A stretch of 64,000 bases of DNA from an uncultured Sphingomonas sp. (GCA_913775315.1 CAJYIX010000020.1:140266-204265), one strand, 5' to 3'; shown: positions 43,637-54,325, counted from the stretch's first letter. Numbers and translations: made by a program. The notes: generated by a model not told the origin, from the letters alone.

Positions 43637-43671
43637 GAAAAAGGCCCGCCGCGGCATTGCCGGGCGGGCCT
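43637..43671 (-). terminator. Terminator of tRNA-Val
   Basis: On the minus strand AGGCCCGCC ... GGCGGGCCT with an inner CGGCA/TGCCG stem, followed by TTTTTCG. It begins 7 bases past the tRNA 3' end. Confidence 0.85.
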
Positions 43672-43677
43672 GATCCA

Positions 43678-43752
43678 TGGTGGGCGCGACAGGGATTGAA
43701 CCTGTGACCCCACCCGTGTGAAGGGTGTGCTCTACCGCTGAGCTACGCGCCC
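43678..43752 (-). tRNA. tRNA-Val (anticodon CAC)
   Basis: Acceptor GGGCGCG/CGCGCCC, D arm GCTC AGCGGTA GAGC, anticodon stem CACCC/GGGTG with loop TTCACAC and anticodon CAC (complement at 43718-43720), T arm CAGGG TTCAATC CCTG, and encoded CCA at 43678-43680. A single gene with its own terminator. Confidence 0.95.
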
Positions 43753-43845
43753 GATGCCTCGCCCCATCGGGGTGTCGGCGAAATCGGAGCCGGGCGTTTA
43801 GGCGGCGTCGTCGCCCCTGTAAAGCCCGGAAATGGAGACCCATGA

Positions 43846-43862
43846 CAGGGACTCGAACCCTG
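43846..43862 (-). other. Isolated tRNA T-arm-like remnant
   Basis: On the minus strand CAGGG-TTCGAGT-CCCTG forms a textbook T arm, but no matching acceptor, D or anticodon arm can be built around it. It may be the relic of a tRNA or an old integration site between hupB and tRNA-Val. Confidence 0.35.
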
Positions 43863-43915
43863 CAAACCGGCGACGATGCGCCAAAGCCCCCGCCGACCGG
43901 GTCAGGGCCATGAAA

Positions 43916-44188
43916 TCAGTTGACCGAGTCCTTCAGGACCTTGCCCGCCTTGAACTTCGGCTGCGACGACGCCTTGATCGTCATCGGCTCGCCGGTGCGC
44001 GGGTTGCGGCCGGTCGACGCCTTGCGCTTGCTGACCGAGAAGGTGCCGAAACCGACAAGACGGACCTCGTCGCCCTTTTTGAGCGCGGCGGAGATCGAAT
44101 CGAACACGGCCTCCACGGCCTTGCTCGCATCGCCCTTGGCCAGGCCCGACAAGTCGGCGACCTGCGCGATCAGCTCTTGCTTGTTCAT
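43916..44188 (-). CDS. hupB: DNA-binding protein HU
   Basis: 90 aa, standard length. MNKQELIAQVADLSGLAKGDA start, VRLVGFGTFSVSKRKA core, GRNPRTGEPMTIKAS beta-arm tip with the intercalating Pro, and FKAGKVLKDSVN end. Nucleoid protein. hupB right after lon on the same strand is the standard order; the genes are separated by 200 bases with a terminator, so hupB has its own promoter. Confidence 0.96.
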   Translation of the reverse strand: MNKQELIAQVADLSGLAKGDASKAVEAVFDSISAALKKGDEVRLVGFGTFSVSKRKASTGRNPRTGEPMTIKASSQPKFKAGKVLKDSVN

Positions 44189-44346
44189 TGCCCTCTACAC
44201 CCCTGTGTTGTTTTTTAGGATAAATCGGAACGGATTCGCCGTGGCCGGCGAGCGCGCGGCAGTAGGCCCATCCACACCCGCGCTGTCAAAGAAAAAGCGG
44301 TTGTTTGCGGCGGGATGCGGCGCAGCATAGAGCCCGGAACCACCAA

Positions 44347-44372
44347 ACGGGGAACGCCGAAGCGCCCCCCGT
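44347..44372 (-). terminator. Terminator after lon
   Basis: On the minus strand ACGGGGGGCGC-TTCG-GCGTTCCCCGT, an 11-base stem with two G-T pairs and a UUCG tetraloop, followed by TTGGTGGTT. It lies 17 bases past the lon stop. Confidence 0.7.
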
Positions 44373-44388
44373 CCCGGTCCGGGTCAGA

Positions 44389-46785
44389 TCAATGACGTAC
44401 CGGGTCCGCCGCGGGCGCCACGCCCGCGGGCGGCTGCGCGGCCAGCTCGTCCGAGTCGCTCCAGTCGATCGCCGTCAGCGGCTCGGTCAGGGCGAGGCGC
44501 AGCACCTCATCGACATGCGCGACGGGAATGATCTTGAGCCCATCGCGAATGACCGCCGGAATCTCGGCCAGGTCCTTCTCGTTCTCCTCGGGGATCAGCA
44601 CCGTGGTGATGCCGCCACGCAGTGCCGCGAGCAATTTCTCCTTGAGCCCCCCGATCGGCAGCACCCGGCCGCGCAGTGTCACTTCGCCGGTCATGGCGAT
44701 ATCCTTGCGCACCGACACGCCGGTCAGCGTCGAGACGATCGAGGTGACGAGGCCGATGCCCGCCGACGGCCCGTCCTTGGGCACCGCACCCTCGGGCAAG
44801 TGGACGTGGATATCCTTGCGCAGGAACAGACTGGGCTTGATGCCGAAGGTCGGTGCGCGCGCCTTGACGAAGCTCATCGCCGCCTCGACGCTTTCCTTCA
44901 TGACGTCGCCGAGCTTGCCGGTGGTCTTGATCGCGCCCTTGCCGGGCACGGTCACGCTCTCGATCGTCAGCAATTCGCCGCCGACTTCAGTCCAGGCAAG
45001 GCCCGTGACCGCACCGATCTGATGCTCCTCCTCGCCGATGCCAAAGCGGTACTTCCGGACGCCCGCGAACTCGTGCAGATTCTCCGGCGTCACCGTGACC
45101 TGCACCGCCTTGCCCTCTAGGATGCGGCGCAGCGCCTTTCGCGCGAGCTTTGCGATCTCGCGCTCCAGCGTACGCACGCCCGCTTCGCGCGTGTAATAGC
45201 GGATCAGGTCACGCAGGCCCGCATTGGTCAGCTCGAACTCGCCTTCCTTGAGGCCGTGCGCGTCGATCTGCTTGGCGACCAGATGGCGCTCGGCGATCTC
45301 GACCTTCTCGTCCTCGGTATAGCCCTCCAGCCGGATGATCTCCATACGGTCGAGCAGCGGCTGCGGCAGATTCAACGTGTTCGCGGTACACACAAACATT
45401 ACGTCGGACAGATCGATGTCGATCTCGAGATAATGGTCGTTGAACTTCGCGTTCTGCTCAGGGTCCAGCACCTCGAGCAGAGCCGAGGCAGGATCGCCGC
45501 GGAAGTCCTGGCCCAGCTTGTCGATCTCGTCGAGCAGGAACAGTGGGTTCGATGCACCGGCCTTTTTAAGGTTGGTGACGATCTTGCCCGGCAGCGAGCC
45601 GATATACGTCCGGCGATGGCCGCGAATCTCGGCCTCGTCCCGCACGCCTCCCAGCGACTGGCGGATGAACTCGCGCCCGGTCGCCTTGGCGATCGACTGG
45701 CCGAGGCTGGTCTTGCCGACGCCCGGCGGACCGACGAGGCACAGGATCGGCCCCTTCAGCTTATTCGTGCGCGCCTGCACCGCCAGATACTCGATGATCC
45801 GGTCCTTGACCTTCTCCAGCGCATAATGATCGCCGTTGAGGACGTTCTCGGCCTCGACCAGATCCTTCTTGAGCTTCGACTTCTTGCCCCAGGGGAGGCC
45901 GAGCAGCACGTCGAGATAGTTGCGCACGACGGTCGCCTCGGCCGACATCGGCGCCATCGTCTTGAGCTTCTTCAACTCGCCCTGCGCCTTGGCGCGCGCT
46001 TCCTTCGACAGCTTGAGAGTCGCGATCTTCTGCGTCAGGTCGGCGATCTCGTCGCCCTCGCCCTCCTCGCCCTCGTTGCCGAGTTCGCGTTGAATCGCCT
46101 TCAACTGCTCGTTGAGGTAATATTCGCGCTGGGTCTTCTCCATCTGCCGCTTCACGCGGCTGCGGATCTTCTTCTCGACCTGAAGGACGCCAAGCTCACC
46201 CTCCATGAAGGCGAACACCATCTCCAGCCGCTTGCGCGGATCGGTCTCGACGAGCAGCGACTGCTTGTCGGCGACCTTGACCGCAATATTGCCCGCGACC
46301 GCGTCGGCGAGCCGCGAGGGATCGTCCAGCTCACCGAGCTGCACCGCGGTTTCGGCGGGCAGCTTGCGGTTGAGCTTGGCGTAATTCTCGAACTGGTCGA
46401 CGACCGAGCGCATCAGCGCCTGCACCTCGGTGCCGTCTGCCTCGCTCTCCTCCACCGCCGAAACCGTCGCCTGGACGAAGCCGTCGTTGGTCGTCAGCGT
46501 ATCGAGATTCGCACGCTCGCGCCCGCCCACCAGCACGCGGACTGTGCCGTCGGGCAGCTTCAAAAGCTGGAGCACCTCGGCAGTGACGCCGGTGTCGTAG
46601 AGGTCGTCGCGGCCGGGATCGTCATTGGCGGGATCGAGCTGCGCGACCAGAAAGATCATCTTGTCGTCGGCCATCGCGGCCTCGAGCGCGGCGACCGACT
46701 TGTCGCGGCCGACGAACAGCGGCACGATCATGTGCGGGAAAACGACGATATCGCGCAGTGGCAATACGGGGTAGCTGGACTTCAT
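44389..46785 (-). CDS. lon: ATP-dependent protease Lon
   Basis: 798 aa from ATG 46785 (GGAGAAT upstream); the open frame extends 150 codons further upstream but the N-terminus [27 protein letters not shown] is the conserved Lon start. N-terminal substrate domain, coiled-coil, Walker [16 protein letters not shown], Walker [14 protein letters not shown], and the Ser-Lys protease with Ser in [11 protein letters not shown] and Lys in [10 protein letters not shown]. Degrades misfolded proteins and, in Caulobacter, cell-cycle factors such as CcrM and DnaA. Divergent from the peptidase gene with a very short gap. Confidence 0.96.
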   Translation of the reverse strand: MKSSYPVLPLRDIVVFPHMIVPLFVGRDKSVAALEAAMADDKMIFLVAQLDPANDDPGRDDLYDTGVTAEVLQLLKLPDGTVRVLVGGRERANLDTLTTNDGFVQATVSAVEESEADGTEVQALMRSVVDQFENYAKLNRKLPAETAVQLGELDDPSRLADAVAGNIAVKVADKQSLLVETDPRKRLEMVFAFMEGELGVLQVEKKIRSRVKRQMEKTQREYYLNEQLKAIQRELGNEGEEGEGDEIADLTQKIATLKLSKEARAKAQGELKKLKTMAPMSAEATVVRNYLDVLLGLPWGKKSKLKKDLVEAENVLNGDHYALEKVKDRIIEYLAVQARTNKLKGPILCLVGPPGVGKTSLGQSIAKATGREFIRQSLGGVRDEAEIRGHRRTYIGSLPGKIVTNLKKAGASNPLFLLDEIDKLGQDFRGDPASALLEVLDPEQNAKFNDHYLEIDIDLSDVMFVCTANTLNLPQPLLDRMEIIRLEGYTEDEKVEIAERHLVAKQIDAHGLKEGEFELTNAGLRDLIRYYTREAGVRTLEREIAKLARKALRRILEGKAVQVTVTPENLHEFAGVRKYRFGIGEEEHQIGAVTGLAWTEVGGELLTIESVTVPGKGAIKTTGKLGDVMKESVEAAMSFVKARAPTFGIKPSLFLRKDIHVHLPEGAVPKDGPSAGIGLVTSIVSTLTGVSVRKDIAMTGEVTLRGRVLPIGGLKEKLLAALRGGITTVLIPEENEKDLAEIPAVIRDGLKIIPVAHVDEVLRLALTEPLTAIDWSDSDELAAQPPAGVAPAADPVRH

Positions 46786-46834
46786 GTATTCTCCGACGGC
46801 ACCCGAAGGGGGCACCACTTGCAGCCTATATGGG

Positions 46835-48544
46835 GTGCGCGCGCAAGCCATCAATCGGGTGATCGCCGGGGCGTTCGTCGCACTCGCGCTGACCGCCGCC
46901 GCGCCCGATCCGGGCAAGCCGCCGCTCACCGCGCAGACCGCGCTGTCGGGCGGGCCGATCGACCCCGAACAGGCGAAGCTGACGTTCGAGACCGCCGACC
47001 TGTCGTTCGAGATATTCCCGGAGCGACAGGCGCTGAGCGGCGTTGCGCTGCTCACCTTCACCGCCAAGGCGCCGCTGACCCGCCTCGTCATCGACCTCGA
47101 CCGCAACCTGCCGGTCAGCGCGATAGCGATCGACGGACAGGCGCAGGGCAAGGGCGCGTGGCGTAATCCGGAGGGGCGGATGACGATCGACCTGCCCCGC
47201 CCGGTCGCGGCGGGCGCGCAGGTCACGGCGCGCATCGCCTATGGCGGGACGCCGCACGTCGCGGTGCGCGCGCCTTGGGACGGCGGCTTCGTCTGGTCGA
47301 AGGCGCCCACCGGCGAACCCTGGATCGCGACCGCGGTTCAGGGCGAGGGCTGCGACCTGTTCTGGCCATGCATCGACGCGCCGACGTTCGAGCCGAAGAC
47401 CATCGACCTGCACATCACCGTGCCACGGGGGCTGTCGGCGCCGTCGAACGGCAGACTGGTTGGGATCGACACGCTGCCCGACGGCCGCACGCGCTGGAAC
47501 TGGCGGGCGAAGAACCCCAACACCTATGCGATCGCGCTCAACATCGGCCCCTATGAGGAGATGAAGGGCACGCATCGCAGCGCCTATGGCAACGACATCC
47601 CGCTTCATTTCTGGCACCTGAAAGGCAATGCCGACAAGGCGCGCGGACTGTTCGCCGAGTTCGGCCCGACGATCGACTTCTTCGAGCGCGAGGTCGGCCC
47701 CTACCCCTTTGCGGACGAGAAGGTGGGCGTGGTCGAGACCCCGCATCTCGGCATGGAGCATCAGACGATCAACGCCTATGGCAACGGCTACAAGCCGTCG
47801 GCCGAGGGGTTCGACTGGCTGTTCCATCACGAGTTCGCGCACGAATGGTTCGCCAACCAGATGACAGTGGCCAACTGGGACGATTTCTGGCTGCACGAGG
47901 GGTACGCCCAGTACATGCAGCCGCTCTACGGCCTGCGCCGCGAAGGCTATGCCCGCTACATCTCGATGATGGTCGAAGGGCGCGCGCGCGTCGCCAACCG
48001 CCATCCGATCGTCTCGGGCCAGCCCCGCGACGAGGAAGCGGTCTACAACGACAAGGACGGGCCCGGCGGCGACATCTATTTCAAGGGCGCGTGGATGCTG
48101 CACACCCTGCGCGGATATGTCGGCGACAAGGCGTTCGGCGAGATCACCCGCCGCCTCGTCTATGGCCGCCCTGACCCGAAGCCGGGCAATTTCGTGCCGC
48201 GCTACACCTCGACCGCCGAGTATCGCCGGATCGTGCGCGAGGTGACGGGCCGCGACATGGACTGGTTCCTCGACGCCTATCTGCGCCAGGCGCCCCTCCC
48301 CGATCTCGTCGAGACGCGGACGCCCGGCCGGCTGTCCCTCGAATGGCGCGTGCCGGGCGGCAAGCCCTTCCCGCTCCCGGTCGAGGTCGAGGTGGACGGC
48401 CGGATCGAGCGGCTGCCGATGACCGGCGGTCGCGGTAGCATCGCGGTGCCCGCGGGTGCGAGCGTGACGGTGGACCCGATGATGCGGGTCCTTCGCCGTC
48501 TGCCGGCCTATGAGCGGATGCAGGACGCCCGCCGCGCTTCCTGA
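46835..48544 (+). CDS. M1-family metallo-aminopeptidase, exported
   Basis: 569 aa from GTG 46835; ATG 46784 would start on the lon start codon itself, and GTG 46859 is a third choice. A signal-like helix (VIAGAFVALALTAAA) suggests export. N-terminal beta-saddle domain; exopeptidase motif GMEHQTINAYG in place of GAMEN; zinc site HHEFAHEWFANQ with the third ligand Glu in FWLHEGYAQY; catalytic Tyr likely in the GGDIYFKGAWML region. Removes N-terminal residues from peptides in the periplasm. Converges with the antiporter gene, with a one-base gap. Confidence 0.88.
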   Translation: MRAQAINRVIAGAFVALALTAAAPDPGKPPLTAQTALSGGPIDPEQAKLTFETADLSFEIFPERQALSGVALLTFTAKAPLTRLVIDLDRNLPVSAIAIDGQAQGKGAWRNPEGRMTIDLPRPVAAGAQVTARIAYGGTPHVAVRAPWDGGFVWSKAPTGEPWIATAVQGEGCDLFWPCIDAPTFEPKTIDLHITVPRGLSAPSNGRLVGIDTLPDGRTRWNWRAKNPNTYAIALNIGPYEEMKGTHRSAYGNDIPLHFWHLKGNADKARGLFAEFGPTIDFFEREVGPYPFADEKVGVVETPHLGMEHQTINAYGNGYKPSAEGFDWLFHHEFAHEWFANQMTVANWDDFWLHEGYAQYMQPLYGLRREGYARYISMMVEGRARVANRHPIVSGQPRDEEAVYNDKDGPGGDIYFKGAWMLHTLRGYVGDKAFGEITRRLVYGRPDPKPGNFVPRYTSTAEYRRIVREVTGRDMDWFLDAYLRQAPLPDLVETRTPGRLSLEWRVPGGKPFPLPVEVEVDGRIERLPMTGGRGSIAVPAGASVTVDPMMRVLRRLPAYERMQDARRAS

Positions 48545-48545
48545 G

Positions 48546-49688
48546 TCATGGCACGATCGTCGTGAACAGGAACGTCGCGAAGATGAGGAGGTGGACGACG
48601 CCCTGAAGCACCGTCGTCCGCCCGGTGCCCAGCGAAAGCACCGCGACGATCATCGATAGCGCCAGCAGCGTGATCTCCCGCGCGTCGATGCCGAGCGCGA
48701 TCGGCAGTTCGAGATAGAGCGACGCGATCGCCACGCTGGGGATCGTCAACCCGATCGTCGCCAGCGCCGACCCCAGCGCGAGGTTGAGGCTGGTCTGAAG
48801 CCGGTTGCGCCGCGCGGCGCGCACCGCCGCCAAACTCTCCGGTGCCAGGACCAGCGCGGCGATCGCCACGCCCACCAGCGCGATCGGTAGGCCTGCGCCC
48901 AGCACCGCGGCCTCCAGCGTCGGCGCTAGTGCCTTCGCCAGCAGCACGACCGAAATCAGAGCGAGGACGAGCATGCCGAACGCCACCAGCGCCTGTGCAT
49001 TGGTCGGCGGCTCGGCATGGCTGTCCTCGTCCTCGCCCGTGTCGCCCGCGGGCAGGAAATAGTCGCGATGCCGCACTGTCTGGATCAGCACGAACGTCGC
49101 GTAGAGCGCGAGCGAGACGCAGGCGGTGAAGACGAGCTGGGACGTCGTAAAGAACGGCCCCGCCGCCGACAGCGTATAGTTCGGCAGGATCAGGCTCAAC
49201 GTCGCCATCGCCGCCAGCACGCACAGCGCCGCGCTCACGCCTTTCAGCCCGAACGCCTGCTCGTGATGGCGCACCCCGCCCACCAACAGGCAGATGCCGA
49301 CGATGCCATTCAGGATAATCATGATCGCCGCGAACACCGTGTCGCGTGCCAGCGTCGCCGCATCGCCCCCGCCGGAAGTCATTAGCGAGATAATGAGCGA
49401 CACCTCGATCACCGTCACCGCGACGGCAAGGACGAGCGTGCCGAACGGCTCGCCCACCCGGTGCGCCACGACCTCCGCATGATGCACCGCCGCGACGACC
49501 GCACCGATCAGGATGAGGCCCGCGGCCGCGACCCCGAACGATCCCATCTTGGCGAGCGAAATCACGATCGCGATGGCGCCCAGGATCGGCATCGCCAGCG
49601 ACCAGGCCGGCAGGATGTGCTTGTCGAGCAGCGTTCGCGCCGGGGCGGGCGCGGCGGTCGGCGTAGCGTCGGCCACCGTGTCGGTCAT
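48546..49688 (-). CDS. Ca2+/H+ antiporter, ChaA/CAX type
   Basis: 380 aa from ATG 49688 (GGAGAACGC upstream). About eleven hydrophobic helices. First CAX repeat HHAEVVAHRVGEPFGTLVLAVAVTVIEVSLI and second repeat LAPESLAAVRAARRNRLQTSLNLALGSALATIGLTIP hold the conserved acidic exchange sites; an acidic loop (DTGEDEDSHAE) sits between them. Exchanges cytoplasmic Ca2+ (or Na+/K+) for protons across the inner membrane. No neighbour gives a specific role. Confidence 0.9.
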   Translation of the reverse strand: MTDTVADATPTAAPAPARTLLDKHILPAWSLAMPILGAIAIVISLAKMGSFGVAAAGLILIGAVVAAVHHAEVVAHRVGEPFGTLVLAVAVTVIEVSLIISLMTSGGGDAATLARDTVFAAIMIILNGIVGICLLVGGVRHHEQAFGLKGVSAALCVLAAMATLSLILPNYTLSAAGPFFTTSQLVFTACVSLALYATFVLIQTVRHRDYFLPAGDTGEDEDSHAEPPTNAQALVAFGMLVLALISVVLLAKALAPTLEAAVLGAGLPIALVGVAIAALVLAPESLAAVRAARRNRLQTSLNLALGSALATIGLTIPSVAIASLYLELPIALGIDAREITLLALSMIVAVLSLGTGRTTVLQGVVHLLIFATFLFTTIVP

Positions 49689-49768
49689 GCGTTCTCCGTT
49701 TTGAAGCCTCTGCAAACGAATGTCCCGCTCGCGCGTTGGTTTCGTAACGAAGTGTGAAAGGCGCGAAG

Positions 49769-50011
49769 ATGGCAAACTGGCCAAAACCAAACTGGAGAGG
49801 CCGCGCGGGCGAGATGGCGGCGACCTTCATGATCGGCGACGGCCTGCTCGGCCTGCTGCAACCCCGGCGGCATGTCGCGCTGTGGGCGCACGAGGCGATG
49901 GGCGCCGAGACGCTCGTTGCGCCCTTCCGCGGCCACCCGAACCGCCGCCGCGCCTATGCCGTCGTCCAGATCGCCGCAGGCCTGTGGCTTGCATCGCGCC
50001 AGCGTCCGTGA
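49769..50011 (+). CDS. Small basic hypothetical protein
   Basis: 80 aa from ATG 49769 (GAAAGG upstream); GTG 49754 would add five residues. Contains ATFMIGDGLLGLLQPRRHVALW and a C-terminal hydrophobic helix (AYAVVQIAAGLWLA), with no known motif. It resembles short sphingomonad proteins of unknown role. It ends 13 bases before the next gene, suggesting a two-gene unit. Confidence 0.55.
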   Translation: MANWPKPNWRGRAGEMAATFMIGDGLLGLLQPRRHVALWAHEAMGAETLVAPFRGHPNRRRAYAVVQIAAGLWLASRQRP

Positions 50012-50024
50012 TCGAAACGGCGCC

Positions 50025-50567
50025 ATGATCGCTTCGCTTCTAATGATCCTCGCCGTCCCCGCGCAGGGCTATGCCACCCGCGACGTCGGCCAGTGGAAGA
50101 TCGCTGCCGCACGCGACGGCGACGGCTGTTTCATGACCCGCGTTTATCCGCGCGAGGGGGACACGACGCTGTTGTTCGGCCTGTCCGCCGATGGGTCGAA
50201 CCGGCTGACGCTGCTCAACGCGAACTGGTCGATCAAGCCACAGGACCGGCTGACGCTCGACTATCGCCTGTCGAACCGCCGCTTGCCGAAACAGGCGGCG
50301 ATCGGCCTCGCCTCGAACGACAAGCGGGGGTTCGTTTCCGCCTTCGACGCGAAGTTCCCCGCCCAGTTCGCCGCAGCCTCCCGCCTCGAGATCTTTCGCG
50401 GCGAAACGCCCGTCGAACGATTGACGCTGGAGGGCACTGGCGCCGCGATCGCCGAGCTAAGGCGCTGCGTCACCGCGTCGAAGGCCGGTCCGGCGGCCCG
50501 TCCGGCGGCCGACGACGCGATTCCCCGCGACCCGTTTGCCGAGTCGAAGCCGAAACGAAAGAAGTAA
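50025..50567 (+). CDS. Secreted hypothetical protein
   Basis: 180 aa from ATG 50025. A short signal peptide (MIASLLMILAVPAQGYA) precedes a beta-rich domain: GQWKIAAARDGDGCFMTRVY, TTLLFGLSADGSNRLTLLNANWSI, and a later Cys in LRRCVTASK that may pair with the first Cys. The tail is basic and Pro/Ala-rich (KPKRKK). The domain faintly recalls IalB-like proteins, but I cannot assign it. Confidence 0.65.
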   Translation: MIASLLMILAVPAQGYATRDVGQWKIAAARDGDGCFMTRVYPREGDTTLLFGLSADGSNRLTLLNANWSIKPQDRLTLDYRLSNRRLPKQAAIGLASNDKRGFVSAFDAKFPAQFAAASRLEIFRGETPVERLTLEGTGAAIAELRRCVTASKAGPAARPAADDAIPRDPFAESKPKRKK

Positions 50568-50575
50568 GGCTGCGA

Positions 50576-50593
50576 CGGAACGCCCCCGTTCCG
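50576..50593 (+). terminator. Short hairpin after the secreted protein gene
   Basis: CGGAACG-CCCC-CGTTCCG, seven pairs, eight bases past the stop. No T-run, so a weak candidate. Confidence 0.35.
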
Positions 50594-50716
50594 AGCCCTG
50601 TCGTTGCGTGCTTTCGACTGGCCGGAGAACCGGCACGTCCGGTCAGATGACGGATTGCCCGACCGCAGCCGCTCGGGCTCTCACGCGTAGAGCGGTTTCA
50701 TTTCGAAAGGTTTCCG

Positions 50717-51028
50717 ATGTCCGTACTTGCGTCCAAGCCCGTCCTCGCCATCGCCATGCTGGCCGGCGCCTTCACCGTCAGCGGCTGCGCCACCAAGAAA
50801 TATGTACGCGAGCAGATCGCGCCCGTCAGCGAGCGCGTCGCCACGATCGAGACGCAGCTCCAGCAGACCGACGGCACCGCCAAGCAGGCGCTGGCCGAAG
50901 CGCAGGCGGCATCGGGCCAGGCGCAGCAGAACGGCCAGCGCATCGACCAGCTGACCGGCCGCGTCGACAGCGCCGAGCAGCGCCTGACCACCGTCGAGCA
51001 GCGCCCCGCGCGCCGTCCGCGTCACTGA
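50717..51028 (+). CDS. Small coiled-coil lipoprotein
   Basis: 103 aa. Lipobox VSGC at Cys24; the mature protein starts ATKKYVREQIAPV and continues as a heptad-rich helix (ERVATIETQLQQTD...RIDQLTGRVDSAEQRLTTVEQ), ending in a basic RRPRH. It resembles Lpp-type or OmpA-linker lipoproteins and probably lies under the outer membrane as a trimeric coiled coil. It has its own strong terminator and no operon partner. Confidence 0.8.
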   Translation: MSVLASKPVLAIAMLAGAFTVSGCATKKYVREQIAPVSERVATIETQLQQTDGTAKQALAEAQAASGQAQQNGQRIDQLTGRVDSAEQRLTTVEQRPARRPRH

Positions 51029-51058
51029 TCGCCCCCTGATCGCCTGACACGGCCTTTT

Positions 51059-51094
51059 CGGCCGGCCTTCCTTGACAGGAGGGCCGGCCGTTTT
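51059..51094 (+). terminator. Rho-independent terminator of the coiled-coil lipoprotein gene
   Basis: CGGCCGGCCTTCCT-TGAC-AGGAGGGCCGGCCG, 14 pairs with one G-T, followed by TTTTCTT. Confidence 0.92.
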
Positions 51095-51108
51095 CTTGAG
51101 TGCTGCCG

Positions 51109-51786
51109 ATGAAAATGCTGACCCTGCCGCTGATGGCGCTCGCCCTGATCGCCCCCGCCGACGCCCAGACGAAAAAGAAGCCGCGCGCAAAGCCCAAGCC
51201 GCCCGTTGCGGCAAAGGTCGAGGTGCCGATCCTCCCCTCGGCGGAAGCGGCACGCGTCGCTGCCTGGGTCGGCGCGTCGGGCGACAATCGCGGCCTCCCC
51301 TACACGATCATCGACAAGGTGAACGCCTCGCTCTTCATGTTCGACGGCAAGGGCAAGCAGGTCGCCGCAGTGCCCGTCCTGATCGGTATCATGGCCGGGG
51401 ACGAAGCCTCCCCCGGCGTCGGCACGAAAAAGCTCGCCGACCTCGGCCCCGCCGAAAAGACGACGCCGGCGGGTCGCTATCTCGCCAGGTTCGGGCTGCC
51501 GGTGGCGGGCCAGCGGGTGCTGTGGGTGGATTACGCAACCTCGGTCGCGCTGCACCCCATCCCTTCCGACGCAGGTGCGAAGGAGAAGCGGCGCGAGCGG
51601 ATGCTGTCGCCGACGCCCGAGGACAATCGCATCACCTTCGGCTGCATCAACGTGCCGCGCACCTTCTATGCGCAGCAGCTCGCCCCCGGTTTCCGGCGCA
51701 AGGGCGGCTATGTCTATATCCTGCCCGACACCAAGCCGATCGAGGCGGTCTTCCCCCGCCTCCATACCGTTCCGCCGGTCGGCTGA
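51109..51786 (+). CDS. L,D-transpeptidase-like (YkuD fold) exported protein
   Basis: 225 aa from ATG 51109. Signal peptide ending PADAQ, then a Lys/Pro linker. The YkuD-like core has LPYTIIDKVNASLFMFDGKG, TTPAGRY, VALHPIPS with the conserved His, and NRITFGCINVPRTFY, where the catalytic Cys replaces the usual S/T-H-G-C with T-F-G-C. Could make 3-3 peptidoglycan links or attach lipoproteins. The Phe for His/Ser in the catalytic motif leaves activity uncertain. Confidence 0.75.
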   Translation: MKMLTLPLMALALIAPADAQTKKKPRAKPKPPVAAKVEVPILPSAEAARVAAWVGASGDNRGLPYTIIDKVNASLFMFDGKGKQVAAVPVLIGIMAGDEASPGVGTKKLADLGPAEKTTPAGRYLARFGLPVAGQRVLWVDYATSVALHPIPSDAGAKEKRRERMLSPTPEDNRITFGCINVPRTFYAQQLAPGFRRKGGYVYILPDTKPIEAVFPRLHTVPPVG

Positions 51787-51787
51787 G

Positions 51788-52657
51788 CTATTCGCCCGCG
51801 CGCGCGACCAGATCGCGCTCGACCAGCACCTGCGCGCGCCCCGCCCGCTTCGCCGCATAGAGCGCGGCGTCGGCGCGTTCGGCGGTCCGCTCGATCGGTT
51901 CGCTCCCTGCCTCGACCAGCCCGGCCGAGAAGGTGACGGGCGGCAGGCCCGGCGGTCCGACCGGGCTGTCCGAAATGCCTGAAAGCATCGCATTCAGCGT
52001 TGCCCTGGCCGCGGCCTCGTCGGTGCGTGGGAAGTAGATCACGAACTCCTCCCCGCCCCAGCGCGCGACGATCGCATCGCGCGGACAGGTGGCGCTGAGG
52101 CGATTGGCGAAGTCGCGCAGCACCTGATCGCCCGCCGGATGGCCGAAGCGGTCGTTGATCGCCTTGAATCGATCGAGGTCGAGGATCGCGAACGCGCCAC
52201 CGATATGCGCGGCGAACAGCGGATCGACCTCGGCAAAGAAGCCGCGGCGATTGAGGAGGCCGGTCAGCGGATCGCGATGCGCTGCATGGTCGAGCGTCGA
52301 CAGCCGTGAATGGACCGACGCCGCCGCCTCGTTCACCCGGCGCAGCAGCTCGCTGATCTCGTCCGGCCCGGCGACGGGGCCGATCGTCACCGGCTCGCCG
52401 CGGGCGATCGACGCGACACCCTCGATCGACAGCTTGAGCGGCGAGAGCAGCGCATGGATGCCATAGAGCGCACCGGCCGTGCCGATCAGCGTCGCGATCA
52501 GCAAAACGCCGAGGTCACCCCACGCCACCTGCCCCCGGATCGCTTCGCGCGCGACGAAGCTCAATAGCGGGATATGCGTGCCGATGAAGCAGATCGCGAA
52601 GATCCGCATCCGCAGACTCTGCGGCACGAGGAAGCCGCCGGTGGAGGTGAGACCCAA
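51788..52657 (-). CDS. Membrane diguanylate cyclase (GGDEF)
   Basis: 289 aa from TTG 52657, which has GAAAGG eight bases upstream; ATG 52609 is the alternative and would begin inside the first helix. Two transmembrane helices (about 17-37 and 48-70), a HAMP-like linker, then GGDEF domain HRDPLTGLLNRRGF, FAILDLDRFKAINDRFGHPAGD and active site RWGGEEF. No RxxD inhibitory site is seen at the expected spot. It makes c-di-GMP. The periplasmic loop is too short for a large sensor. Confidence 0.88.
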   Translation of the reverse strand: MGLTSTGGFLVPQSLRMRIFAICFIGTHIPLLSFVAREAIRGQVAWGDLGVLLIATLIGTAGALYGIHALLSPLKLSIEGVASIARGEPVTIGPVAGPDEISELLRRVNEAAASVHSRLSTLDHAAHRDPLTGLLNRRGFFAEVDPLFAAHIGGAFAILDLDRFKAINDRFGHPAGDQVLRDFANRLSATCPRDAIVARWGGEEFVIYFPRTDEAAARATLNAMLSGISDSPVGPPGLPPVTFSAGLVEAGSEPIERTAERADAALYAAKRAGRAQVLVERDLVARAGE

Positions 52658-52821
52658 AACGAACGCCTTTCACGCCAGCACCGACGACGCGTGCCGGCCA
52701 TGCGGGTGTTCAGACGGACGCCCTTAACGGGAGCCGACCGTTTATGGTTAAAACGGAGCAGATCGGGGCAACTTGCCGTCATTTCGGATAAAGTCCGAAA
52801 GCCGGAAACGATCGAGCAAAG

Positions 52822-52854
52822 AAAAAGGGGCGGCGGCCAATAGACCACCACCCC
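52822..52854 (-). terminator. Terminator of clpX
   Basis: On the minus strand GGGGTGGTGGTC-TATT-GGCCGCCGCCCC (12 pairs, three G-T) followed by TTTTTC. Confidence 0.88.
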
Positions 52855-52881
52855 TCTTCGCTTGATCGGTATCAAGCCAGA

Positions 52882-54147
<1,266 letters not shown>

Positions 54148-54325
54148 TCAGTCACCATCTGCGCCGGCATGGCGGCGCAACCTTTCAGCCCCTGATCCGG
54201 CGAGGCGCCCGTAAGTCCCGATCCCGGCGTGTCGGCCGGTCAGATATGACGCTCGACACTACACACACGATGCCGGGGGACAATCAACAAAATGTGGATG
54301 CCCCCCATGCTCGTCAAGCAACAGC

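Noticed and set aside
43790-43915. Possible tmRNA or complete extra tRNA downstream of hupB
   Set aside because: Only a T arm can be folded; no acceptor pairing, no D arm and no tag-peptide frame were found.
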